DNA of 64,000 nt from an uncultured Rhodospirillaceae bacterium. GTDB lineage: Bacteria; Pseudomonadota; Alphaproteobacteria; Azospirillales; Azospirillaceae. Position numbers and translations under genes: made by a program. The stretch covers positions 17,761-81,760 of the forward strand of contig CALBDS010000012.1 of assembly GCA_937927415.1 (NCBI GenBank), in the 5' to 3' direction. The notes beneath the pieces were generated by a model that saw only the letters and a program-made list of their open reading frames with translations, was not told where the DNA came from and made no database searches. Shown here piece after piece: positions 1 to 7,342 of the stretch (the first letter of the stretch is position 1; every line of letters starts with the position of its first letter).

Positions 1-2
1 TT

Positions 3-530
3 CTGGAGCAGCGCAAAATCATTCGAAGGTCTGCTGCGGCTGCGCTCTTCTGCGGCATCGTCCTGGGCGGCGGCTATGTTCTGATGCCCCGCTTTGTCAC
101 GTTCCCCAGCGATCCGGTGGGCCGCTTGGCGTTCGCCTTCCAAGCGGACGTGTTCATCCTGCTCTGGATCGCCGTTGGCGGGCAGATGGTCGCTCGTGGA
201 CGCTTCCGTTACAAGGCCGACAACCGCGGCTCCGCCTTCGGGCCGCCGAGCCCAAGCATCGCCATCCCGGTGGCCTTCCTTCAGAACACGTTGGAGCAGG
301 CCGTCATGGCCGTGGGCGCCCATCTCGCCCTCGCCACGCTGCTGAGCGGGCCCGCATTGTCCCTGCTGGCTTCCTCAGTAGTGCTCTTCGCTGTCGGCCG
401 AGTGACGTTCCTCATCGGCTATCCCAAGGGCGCCGGGGGACGGGCCTTCGGCATGGCGACAACAGCGCTGCCAACGTTGTGCGCCTACCTGTTGGCCATC
501 GTGCTGATCGTCGACCAGATGGTTGGCTGA
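3..530 (+). CDS. MAPEG-family membrane protein, 5' end outside the window
   Basis: The reading frame is open to the left edge, so the true start lies outside the window. The first visible residues form a hydrophobic segment (AAAALFCGIVLGGG) ahead of the ATG at 84. Three more hydrophobic segments follow, giving the four-helix plan of the MAPEG family (membrane-associated proteins in eicosanoid and glutathione metabolism). The family-like stretch FLQNTLEQAVMAVGAHLALA is followed by GRVTFLIGYPKGAGGRAFG, which resembles the conserved helix 2 and the loop before helix 4. Bacterial MAPEG proteins are small inner-membrane proteins, some with glutathione transferase or peroxidase activity. The substrate here is unknown. 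There is no obvious operon partner downstream: the next gene is on the other strand. Confidence 0.7.
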   Translation: MEQRKIIRRSAAAALFCGIVLGGGYVLMPRFVTFPSDPVGRLAFAFQADVFILLWIAVGGQMVARGRFRYKADNRGSAFGPPSPSIAIPVAFLQNTLEQAVMAVGAHLALATLLSGPALSLLASSVVLFAVGRVTFLIGYPKGAGGRAFGMATTALPTLCAYLLAIVLIVDQMVG

Positions 531-765
531 TGCTTGGTGCCGTTCTGCGTCGTCCAAACCAACCGACCGGGTGGAACTCGGAACCGCCAGCGCCGAGGTG
601 GCGTGGCGGCCGCCATTGCCCGCGCGTTGCTGTATCGTTGAAGGAGGCCATCCACTGAGGCCCCCGTACGGCGCAGTCTCGATGCGGTGGCCGATCGAAA
701 CACCCGGCGGCGCGCCGAGCGTCCGGTTTACGGCAAGGGACAGTGGCGTGGATGGTCGCCGTTGC
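531..765. other. Intergenic stretch, nothing recognised
   Basis: This lies between the convergent MAPEG-like and ClpP-like genes. Overlapping reading frames on both strands here have no recognisable motif. I see no strong hairpin with a T-run. Confidence 0.5.
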
Positions 766-1719
766 TCAGCGGTAATGGCATTCTCGCTTGCGTGCCCACC
801 CGAACAGCTGTTGCATGGATGTCTCCAGCATCCGGAGGCACCTGCCGACGATCGCGCCCCGCTGCCCATAGCATTGCTCGTTGGCGACCTTCTCTTGCAT
901 AAGGTAAGCGTTCAGGTAGTCCTGCCCGCACGTGTCCAGGATGAAACGGTGCTCCCGCTCCCGGGCAAGGGCATTTTGGAACCCTAGGCCGAAAGACCTT
1001 AACTCTTGACGGGTCAAGCGACGAATGGCATTGCGGGGTGTGTCCTGCATGAGTTTTAACAAGCGATGCTCGACACCATTTTTCGTCAAGTAGGCGCGCA
1101 TGGCTTCATGAGCATTTCCTGCCATGCCAGCCAAGTCCTTCTCTGTCAGTCGATGAACACCGATCTCGCCTTGGGCGAACCGATATTGACCAGCGGCGAA
1201 GATGAAGGTGCAGGCACCCGAGCACCGCGCTCCTTTCGGAACGTTGGCTTTTACGGTTTCCAGCACGGAGAAAGCCTCTCCAACCCTCATCGCCTGCGCA
1301 ATCGAGCCGCCGCTGCTGTTGAGCACCAGTTCCACGGAGCGTGGTGGCGGCGCCGTGCGGGCGATGTAATCCGCCACCTCGGCCAAGGCATCGGCATCAT
1401 TCCTGGTCACCTTGCCGGTGATCGTGATCTCCGGCCAGACAGCGGGCGACAAACAGGATGCGGTATAGGCCGCCATGTCGGCCTTGTTGCGCAACGGCAG
1501 GCGCACCTCGCCGCTTCGCCCCACAGGGCGCCCGTCGTCGCGTGGAGTGCACGCGACGGTGACGGCAGCGAGGACCGGGCACGGTGCCGCCAGTACCGCA
1601 ACCAACACCATACCGAGAAGCGGAAGGTGTGGCTGCACTGCTTTGTGCTTCCTGAAAACCTTGGCAGATCGCTGAGCGGTAGCGGATGCCAAGCGTCTAG
1701 GACAGGTAGAGCGAGCCAT
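766..1719 (-). CDS. Exported ClpP/crotonase-fold serine hydrolase-like protein
   Basis: The 317-residue product has a hydrophobic N-terminal segment at about residues 33-52 (LLGMVLVAVLAAP), suggesting export or a membrane anchor. Residues 127-190 match the ClpP-like fold: LNSSGGSI corresponds to the oxyanion/glycine region, ARCSGACTFIF carries the probable nucleophile Ser167, and GVHR carries a probable catalytic His189. Such periplasmic ClpP-like proteins are common in Alphaproteobacteria but their substrates are unknown. No good ribosome site precedes the ATG at 1719, which overlaps the end of the upstream gene by 23 bp. An internal ATG at 1611 would give a tighter signal peptide, so the start is uncertain. 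The C-terminal 80 residues contain four cysteines that could form disulfides. Confidence 0.6.
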   Translation of the reverse strand: MARSTCPRRLASATAQRSAKVFRKHKAVQPHLPLLGMVLVAVLAAPCPVLAAVTVACTPRDDGRPVGRSGEVRLPLRNKADMAAYTASCLSPAVWPEITITGKVTRNDADALAEVADYIARTAPPPRSVELVLNSSGGSIAQAMRVGEAFSVLETVKANVPKGARCSGACTFIFAAGQYRFAQGEIGVHRLTEKDLAGMAGNAHEAMRAYLTKNGVEHRLLKLMQDTPRNAIRRLTRQELRSFGLGFQNALAREREHRFILDTCGQDYLNAYLMQEKVANEQCYGQRGAIVGRCLRMLETSMQQLFGWARKRECHYR

Positions 1720-2131
1720 CGAGCAGACGGGCGAAGCTGACCAGACCGGTCCAGGTGTCGCGCTTGGCGCCGAGATCCAGGACCCCCTCGACCTCGACCA
1801 CCGCGCCGGTGGGCAGGGCCGCGTCCTCGCGCAGGTACATCACGACCGCGTCGGGCGGCAACGGCAAATCCGGGAAGCAGTGCGGGCAGGTCACCAGCGG
1901 GGAGCTGGCGAGAACATTGTATCCCGCGCCCGCCTTGGAATGAGGAATCAGGTAGCCTGAGGCGATGACCCGTTGGCCCGCAAGGGCGCGCGTAGCGGTC
2001 CCGAAGCCCAGGTCGCCTTCGGCGCGCAGCTGCTCCAAATCCAGCCGAGGCAAGGACCGCCCGAAGGCCGGGCGGATGGCCGAGGAGGCGGCAGCAACAC
2101 CGCATATGGAAAGAAAGGTTCGACGCAGCAT
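1697..2131 (-). CDS. Small exported protein, DUF3299-like
   Basis: The 144-residue product starts MLRRTFLSICGVAAASSAI, a short signal peptide. The mature part contains GQRVIASGYLIPHS, then TCPHCFPDLPLPP, then VEVEGVLDLGAKRD. That order (a GYLIP strand, a Cys-Pro-His-Cys motif, then a V-x-V-x-G strand) resembles DUF3299 exported proteins, which often accompany lipoprotein-export type ABC transporters. No transporter is visible here. The gene overlaps the ClpP-like gene downstream by 23 bp, so the two are probably co-transcribed. The assignment rests on pattern similarity only. Confidence 0.5.
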   Translation of the reverse strand: MLRRTFLSICGVAAASSAIRPAFGRSLPRLDLEQLRAEGDLGFGTATRALAGQRVIASGYLIPHSKAGAGYNVLASSPLVTCPHCFPDLPLPPDAVVMYLREDAALPTGAVVEVEGVLDLGAKRDTWTGLVSFARLLDGSLYLS

Positions 2132-2372
2132 CCTGAACTCCCCGTTCGATAGCGCACGTTACCATGCGTTGGCGTTGCGGTTCACCCCGAGCTCGCGTCG
2201 GGATCGCTCAAAGTCACGCGGTGTTGCCCGCCGACATCGCCACCGGATGGTCAGGGGGCTCCAGGGGGCACGGGTCCAACTGATACTTGGTCGCGCGCAC
2301 CGCGACGAAACCTAGCTCGCTCCGGCGGCTGCTCCGCTCAACAGTTTCATTCCCGGTGGGGCCGCCCCGCCG

Positions 2373-2505
2373 ATGCGTATGTTACGTGTTCTGGTCGGGG
2401 ATTGCGCACTGATCGCCCGCTTGACGAAGCGCGCGGCAGCGGCACTCAGTGTGGCGGAAGGGGCAGAGCTGTGGATGCAAGTGAAACCTGTTGCGCTTCT
2501 GGAGA
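2373..2505 (+). pseudogene. Fragment of a ModC-type molybdate ABC ATPase (TOBE domain end)
   Basis: The plus-strand frame reads LRVLVGDCALIARLTKRAAA followed by LSVAEGAELWMQVKPVALLE. This matches the closing TOBE domain of ModC, where a ligand-binding strand (L-x-A-R-I-T), an L-G-L-x-x-G-x-x-V turn and an ending I-K-x-V-A-L-L are typical. No ATPase domain precedes it: a stop lies at 2313 in the same frame, and after VALLE the sequence is unrelated. I read it as the leftover 3' end of a transporter gene lost by deletion. The next best explanation is chance similarity. Confidence 0.45.
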
Positions 2506-2745
2506 GAGGGCATTCGATTGCACGCTCCTCAAGAATCCGTAGTTGTGAAGCGGCTCCTGTTGCTGCATTCAGCCGTACTGGGAGGTCAAACGTGCTTAGG
2601 GCAACATTGAGTCCTGAATGGCAAGACGATGGAATTCCCGACGCCACTTGGTTGTTGCGGCATGTGATAGAGAAAAATTACCGTTGATCTAAATTGAGGT
2701 GATGAAATGGAAAATAACAAAAAAGGTTGTTGGTTTTTTTGAATA

Positions 2746-2769
2746 TTGGCGCGAGAGAGGGCTCGAACC
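2746..2769 (-). other. tRNA-Leu-like 3' end fragment, possible attachment-site relic
   Basis: On the minus strand this reads GGTTCGAGCCCTCTCTCGCG and then CCAA. That is very like the T-loop plus acceptor 3' strand of bacterial tRNA-Leu genes. The tRNA body is absent: the bases that should hold it (2770-2850) are AT-rich and unrelated. A bare tRNA 3' end beside foreign-looking DNA is typical of the distal att copy left by an integrative element. Confidence 0.35.
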
Positions 2770-3207
2770 AACATACATTATGGCGGTCGATTTTGAGTAT
2801 ATTATTTATACTGATTCCGTTATTCTTGCACCCCAAAGACTTTGCGAGGCTGCTTCGGCTCCTATGCTGCTCCTAGCCTCTTCGGCCGGTTCAGCGTGCG
2901 CCCTTGCTGCCTTCGTTCAAGCCCTTATGACGTAACCTTTTTCCCTTCCCTGCAACAAACTGCCGCACCGTAGACAAACCTGTTTTTGAGGAGTCGCGCC
3001 TACCACAGGACAAAGGTGCGCTACTGCTTCCTGCCCACGCGGCTTCTCCAGCAGTGTCCATTGACTCCCAATCTGCACCTGCCGACAAGGCGGAACCCGC
3101 CTATGTGTACGCTATAGTCAGATATTGCCGCACTACTTGCCGAAGGGGCTTCCAATATCGGCACCTATCGTTCTCAATCGCTTCCAGCAGTCGTGAGGGG
3201 ATTGAGC

Positions 3208-3474
3208 ATGGCCCAGACCGAAAAACTGGTCATCCGGAAGACCATCAGACGGCACCAACTGCGTGAGATGGTGCCGCTCGCTGACAGCACGATCTATGAG
3301 ATGGAGCAGCGCGGCGAATTTCCCCGGCGCTTCGCGCTATCCCCACGCTGCGTCGTCTGGGACCTAGCCGAGGTTGAGGCTTGGTTGATGGCGCGCCGGG
3401 CCGCGCCGATCCACCGTGCTCAACCCCCGGACGTCACGAAACGCAAATCACGTCCGGTCAGAGGGCGGGATTAA
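3208..3474 (+). CDS. AlpA-family transcriptional regulator
   Basis: The 88-residue product has the AlpA/MerR-like winged helix: LREMVPLADSTIYEMEQRGEFPRR, then WDLAEVEAWLMAR. AlpA-type proteins are small activators of integrase or excision functions on P4-like islands. The ATG at 3208 is chosen because GAGGGG lies seven bases upstream. A GTG at 3193 has no such site. The gene converges on the integrase gene and the two 3' ends overlap by 17 bp (3458-3474), so they form one mobile module. A strong basic C-terminal tail (TKRKSRPVRGRD) may help DNA binding. Confidence 0.8.
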   Translation: MAQTEKLVIRKTIRRHQLREMVPLADSTIYEMEQRGEFPRRFALSPRCVVWDLAEVEAWLMARRAAPIHRAQPPDVTKRKSRPVRGRD

Positions 3475-4714
3475 GCTCAACGAGGGGCATAGCGGGCGGC
3501 AAGAGCGTCGGGACGTGCTTCCGCCCTTCCACCCACGCGTCCACGATGTCGGCCCATTCCTGCATCATATGCCGGCGCTGAGCTTCATACTCAGCCTTGT
3601 TGTAGACGCCTCGCGATGAGCGCCCGTCTTCATGCGCTAGGCACTTCTCGATCCAGTCGCTGTTGAAGCCCAGCTCGTTCAGCAGCGTCGAGCCCGTCCG
3701 CCGTAGGTCATGGACAGTGAACGGCTCGAGCGGCAGCCCCTCCCTCTTCGCCTGCTCTACGACGGCGTAGGTGACCCGATTGAAGGTCGCACGCGACATC
3801 GGAGCGTCCGCATCATACCGTGAGGGAAGCAGGTATCGCGAGTTGCCCGCACAAGTCTTGAGCGCGATCATGATGTCGAGGGTCTGCCGGCATAGGTAGA
3901 CGTTGTGCGCCTTCGATCGCTTCATGCGTTCTTTCGGGATCGTCCAGACCGCGTTCTCGAAATCGACTTCGTCCCAGACCGCATCCTGCAGCTCGCTCTT
4001 CCGGACCATCGTAAGGAGATAGAGCTTCATGCCAAGGCGGATCGTAGGTAGCGTCGCGACATGCTCAAGCTGCTTGAGCATGATGCGGATCTCGGTGGGG
4101 GAAAGAGCGCGATCCTTCGGCGCGAACGTGGCGATCGAGGAAGGGCCTACGTCATCGGCCGGATTGTGCACCTTCTCGCCGTGGAGAATCGCGAAGCTGT
4201 AGATCTGCTTCAGAATATCGCGCACATGGATTGCCGTTGCCGGGGCGCCCCGTTCGACGATCTTGCCGCACTGGGCGCGAAGATCATCGGGCGTGATCTC
4301 GGTCAGCAGGCGGTTCCGCCAGACAGGCAGAAGCTCGCGCTCGAAAATGGATCGGCGCATGGACCGTGTGCTGTCGGCCATCGGCGCATTGGTGAGCCAC
4401 TTCTCCCCGAACTCGCCGAAGCTCTTGGCTTCCTTGAGGCGGCGCTTCTCCCGCTGCTTTTCGATGGCGGGTGAGCGGCCGTCGTTGACCGCCCGCCGCG
4501 CGTCCAGGCAGAGCTCGCGAGCCCGAGCGAGCGAGATCCCGTCCCGACCATACTTGCCGAGATAGACCGTTTCGCGCCGACCGTTCAGCCGATAATCGAG
4601 CCTGAACGACACCGTGCCCGACGGGTCCACGCGCACATACATGCCGTCCCTGTCGGTGACCTTGTAGATTTTCTCTTTGGGTTTCAGTGCCTTGATCGCC
4701 GCATCGGTCAGCAT
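3458..4714 (-). CDS. P4-type tyrosine site-specific integrase
   Basis: The 418-residue product has an N-terminal DUF4102 arm-binding domain (MLTDAAIKALKPKEK, then GMYVRVDPSG and YLGKYG), a core-binding domain at about 100-185, and a catalytic domain at about 203-390. Catalytic residues visible are Arg238 (VRKSEL), His335 and Arg338 (HDLRRTGS), His361 (LAHE) and the nucleophile Tyr371 (GVYNKAEY). This is the usual full length with all key residues, so it is probably active. The start is supported by GAGAGGTG just upstream. It lies 293 bp beyond the 3' end of guaA, a known integration site for this family. Repeats just upstream of the gene look like regulator or arm-type sites. Confidence 0.93.
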   Translation of the reverse strand: MLTDAAIKALKPKEKIYKVTDRDGMYVRVDPSGTVSFRLDYRLNGRRETVYLGKYGRDGISLARARELCLDARRAVNDGRSPAIEKQREKRRLKEAKSFGEFGEKWLTNAPMADSTRSMRRSIFERELLPVWRNRLLTEITPDDLRAQCGKIVERGAPATAIHVRDILKQIYSFAILHGEKVHNPADDVGPSSIATFAPKDRALSPTEIRIMLKQLEHVATLPTIRLGMKLYLLTMVRKSELQDAVWDEVDFENAVWTIPKERMKRSKAHNVYLCRQTLDIMIALKTCAGNSRYLLPSRYDADAPMSRATFNRVTYAVVEQAKREGLPLEPFTVHDLRRTGSTLLNELGFNSDWIEKCLAHEDGRSSRGVYNKAEYEAQRRHMMQEWADIVDAWVEGRKHVPTLLPPAMPLVELNPAL

Positions 4715-4729
4715 CCCGTGTCACCTCTC

Positions 4730-4844
4730 AAAAAGTACCGTCAGGCGGTTTTTGGGGGCTCTCATCGGGAAAAGCGGCGCACAATCAGAAGCTTACGCCA
4801 AAAAAAGTACCGTCAGGAGCCGTGTTGCTCATGACGGTACTTTT
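4730..4844. repeat. Three copies of AAAAGTACCGTCA upstream of the integrase
   Basis: A 16-base sequence, AAAAAGTACCGTCAGG, occurs at 4730-4745 and again at 4802-4817. Its first 13 useful bases recur inverted at 4832-4844, so the second and third copies form a perfect 13-bp inverted repeat with a 14-base spacer. Copy one ends 16 bases before the integrase start codon. The arrangement fits either integrase arm-type binding sites or an operator controlling the integrase gene. Nothing similar was noticed elsewhere in the window. Confidence 0.75.
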
Positions 4845-4915
4845 GATTTTCGCGATCGTCAATATGGGCAAAGGCCGTCAACCGGGCCGTCAGACGCGAT
4901 CGCTGCGCACCGATA

Positions 4916-4931
4916 ATCACCGATAGGTGAT
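4916..4931. repeat. Small perfect hairpin near the guaA 3' end
   Basis: ATCACC-GATA-GGTGAT is a perfect six-base inverted repeat with a four-base loop, 77 bp beyond the guaA stop. There is no T-run right after it on the minus strand, so it is a weak terminator candidate. It could equally be part of the integration-site region. Confidence 0.35.
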
Positions 4932-5007
4932 GACAGAAAGTTTTTTCTTTATCAGTGGGTTGCGGTGTATTTCAGCGTAGTTCCGGATACCCTCGGATCG
5001 GCGTGAA

Positions 5008-6558
5008 TCATTCCCACTCGATGGTCCCCGGCGGCTTCGACGTGATGTCGTAGACCACCCGGTTCACACCGCGCACCTCGTTGACGATGCGGTTGGACAC
5101 GCGGGCGAGGAAGTCGTGGGGGAAGTGGTACCAGTCGGCGGTCATGCCGTCGGTGGAGGTCACCGCCCGCAGCGCCAGCACATGGTCATAGGTGCGGCCG
5201 TCGCCCATCACCCCCACCGTGCGCACCGGCAGCAGCACGGCGAACGCCTGCCAGATGGCATCGTACAGACCGGCGTTGCGGATCTCTTCCAGATAAACGC
5301 TGTCCGCCTTGCGCAGGATCTCCAGCTTCTCGCCCGTGATCTCGCCGGGAACGCGGATGGCAAGCCCCGGACCGGGGAAGGGATGGCGCCGCACAAAGGC
5401 CTCGGGCAGGCCCAGTTCGCGGCCCAACGCCCGTACCTCGTCCTTGAACAACTCGCGCAGCGGCTCCACCAGCTTCAGGTTCATCCGCTCCGGCAGGCCG
5501 CCCACATTATGGTGCGACTTGATGGTGACCGACGGACCGCCGGTGAACGACACGCTTTCGATCACGTCGGGGTACAGCGTGCCCTGGGCCAGGAACTGCG
5601 CACCGCCAATCTTGTGGGCCTCTTCGTCGAACACGTCGATGAAGGTGGCGCCGATGATCTTGCGCTTGCGTTCCGGGTCGCTCACCCCGTCCAGCTTGCC
5701 CAGAAACAGATCGGCCGCGTTCCGGTGCACCAGCGGAATGTTGTAATGGTCGCGGAACAGGGTGACCACCTCGTCCGCCTCACCCGCGCGCATCAGGCCG
5801 GTATCGACGAAGATGCAGGTGAGCTGGTCGCCGATGGCCTCGTGGATCAGCACGGCCGCCACCGAGCTGTCAACGCCGCCCGACAGGCCGCAGATGACCT
5901 TGCCGTCACCGACCTGGGCGCGGATCTGGGCAACGGCCTGCTGGCGGAACGCCGCCATGGTCCAGTCGCCGCGGCAGCCCGCCACCTTCAGCACGAAATT
6001 CGCCAGCAGCTTGGCCCCGTCGGGGGTGTGCACCACCTCGGGGTGGAACTGCACGCCGTAGAAATGGCGGCTGTCGTCGGCAATGGCGGCAAAGGGCGCG
6101 CCGTCGCTGACCGCCACCACGCGGAAGCCGGGGGGAATGGCGGTCACGCGGTCGCCGTGGCTCATCCACACCTGTTCGCGGCCACCCACCGACCACACGC
6201 CGTCAAACAGGGCGCACGGCTCCTTCACCTCGATGAAGGCGCGGCCGAACTCGCGGTGGTCGCTGCCGGTGACCGCCCCGCCCAATTGGGCGCACATGGT
6301 CTGCTGACCGTAGCAGATGCCCAGCACCGGCACGCCCAGCGTGAACACCGCCTCCGGCGCGCGGGGGCCGTTCTCGTCGTTCACCGACGCCGGGCTGCCC
6401 GACAGGATGACGGCCTTGGGTGCAAACGCCCGGATGCGGGCGGCATCGACGGAAAAGGGATGGATTTCGCAGTAGACCCCGGCCTCGCGGACGCGGCGGG
6501 CGATCAACTGGGTCACCTGCGACCCGAAATCGAGGATGAGAACACGGTCGGCGGTCAT
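5008..6558 (-). CDS. guaA: GMP synthase (glutamine-hydrolysing)
   Basis: GuaA converts XMP to GMP using glutamine and ATP. From the ATG at 6558 the product is 516 residues, the usual length. The class I glutamine amidotransferase domain comes first, with nucleophile Cys82 (GICYGQQTMC) and the His172/Glu174 pair (FHPEVVH). The ATP pyrophosphatase loop is SGGVDSS at 226-232. The dimerisation domain ends in the family signature KPPGTIEWE. A TTG eight codons upstream (6582) keeps the frame open but is less likely. The gene is intact up to its stop codon, as expected if an element integrated at the 3' end and restored the coding sequence. Confidence 0.97.
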   Translation of the reverse strand: MTADRVLILDFGSQVTQLIARRVREAGVYCEIHPFSVDAARIRAFAPKAVILSGSPASVNDENGPRAPEAVFTLGVPVLGICYGQQTMCAQLGGAVTGSDHREFGRAFIEVKEPCALFDGVWSVGGREQVWMSHGDRVTAIPPGFRVVAVSDGAPFAAIADDSRHFYGVQFHPEVVHTPDGAKLLANFVLKVAGCRGDWTMAAFRQQAVAQIRAQVGDGKVICGLSGGVDSSVAAVLIHEAIGDQLTCIFVDTGLMRAGEADEVVTLFRDHYNIPLVHRNAADLFLGKLDGVSDPERKRKIIGATFIDVFDEEAHKIGGAQFLAQGTLYPDVIESVSFTGGPSVTIKSHHNVGGLPERMNLKLVEPLRELFKDEVRALGRELGLPEAFVRRHPFPGPGLAIRVPGEITGEKLEILRKADSVYLEEIRNAGLYDAIWQAFAVLLPVRTVGVMGDGRTYDHVLALRAVTSTDGMTADWYHFPHDFLARVSNRIVNEVRGVNRVVYDITSKPPGTIEWE

Positions 6559-6642
6559 GGCGGACTCATGCGTGGCTGTCAAAGCGGGTTGATGAACCGA
6601 CGCGCATCCGCGGTCAAGAATTTTCCGGAATCAAGCGGCTCC

Positions 6643-7056
6643 CTACCACGACATGCAGCTTTGCATCCGCCGCTTGTTCCACCCGAACAGTTCCCGGCAA
6701 CCGTCGCGCAGAGCCTTGTCGCTGCCGCGCTCACCGTCCACGCACTGCCAATAGCGGTGGGAACCGGAGCCGTAGCGGGTGGCGCAGCCCCGTTCCAAAC
6801 CGGCCCGCCCCTTGTGGTTCAGATCCCGCACGCTGCGGTCCTGCTGCCAACCGCCACCGCCGTAGGAATAAGACCGCGACGGTGCGCCATAACCGTAGGA
6901 CGACCCATAACCATAGGGCGAACCATAATACCCCGACCCGCCGGAATAGCTCCATCCGCTGTGCACCGGCATGCAGGCCGGCAGCCACAAGGCACCGGCC
7001 AGCACCAGAATCAGCCCGATTTTGCCAAAGGGATCGACGCCCGCCGCACCAGCCAT
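6643..7056 (-). CDS. Putative lipoprotein with Gly/Ser/Tyr-rich segment
   Basis: The 137-residue product has a hydrophobic signal (GLILVLAGALWLPAC) ending in a lipobox-like LPAC, with lipidated Cys28 predicted. Residues 33-70 are a low-complexity Gly-Ser-Tyr stretch (GYYGSPYGYGSSYGYG). The C-terminal half has four cysteines and is charged (DKALRDGCRELFGWNKRRMQ), suggesting a small disulfide-bonded domain. A GGGAGCGGGGG ribosome site supports the start. No family is recognised. It is probably an envelope protein. Confidence 0.6.
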   Translation of the reverse strand: MAGAAGVDPFGKIGLILVLAGALWLPACMPVHSGWSYSGGSGYYGSPYGYGSSYGYGAPSRSYSYGGGGWQQDRSVRDLNHKGRAGLERGCATRYGSGSHRYWQCVDGERGSDKALRDGCRELFGWNKRRMQSCMSW

Positions 7057-7129
7057 GACCCCCGCTCCCTGGGTTTGAGGACAATCATGGCTATGAACAC
7101 GTGCGGGCGTCTTTCATTCCCGTAAAAAG

Positions 7130-7262
7130 GTAGCTGTCGGAATTGTGTTACTTCGTAATCATCGTAGAGAAATAATGTTACAATGAAGAAAATAAGATGG
7201 CGATCTATTCATTTATCAATGAGAATAATATAATAAATTCATAAATCCTTTCCAAGGACGCA
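7130..7262. promoter_or_regulatory. AT-rich leader upstream of the GGDEF-EAL gene
   Basis: This stretch is markedly AT-rich against a GC-rich background, with runs such as AATAATATAATAAATTCATAA. It sits 80-210 bases upstream of the GGDEF-EAL start and beside the divergent lipoprotein gene. It probably holds promoters and perhaps sites for a nucleoid protein. No specific -35/-10 pair is convincing. Confidence 0.4.
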
Positions 7263-7342
7263 TGGGCGGTCCGCATTTTGCGCTGGAAATCACAAAAAGG
7301 GCATCAATATTCTTTTAATGCATTTGCGCGACGCTTGATCGT

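Larger units (their letters stand above)
2132..3207. other. Gene-poor, decayed region left of the integrase module
   Basis: More than 1 kb without a convincing intact gene. It contains a plus-strand fragment resembling the molybdate-transporter TOBE domain (about 2373-2505), an AT-rich patch at 2650-2830 that contrasts with the GC-rich genome, and a short stretch resembling a tRNA 3' end (2746-2769). The possible 78-residue frame at 2699-2935 runs through that tRNA-like stretch and is not believed. Confidence 0.6.

Noticed and set aside
2699..2935. A 78-residue plus-strand frame in the AT-rich patch
   Set aside because: It contains WRERGLEPTY, the usual false reading through a reverse tRNA 3' end, and has no ribosome site or family.
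4715..5007. Intact tRNA gene beside the integrase
   Set aside because: No cloverleaf or CCA-type 3' end is present. guaA is the only plausible host site here.
4746..5030. Direct repeat of the guaA 3' end inside the window
   Set aside because: I compared the last bases of guaA with the region to the left and saw no convincing second copy. The far att site is probably outside the window.
5116..7125. A 669-residue plus-strand frame opposite guaA
   Set aside because: guaA is unmistakable. This frame is His/Arg/Gln-rich antisense reading.
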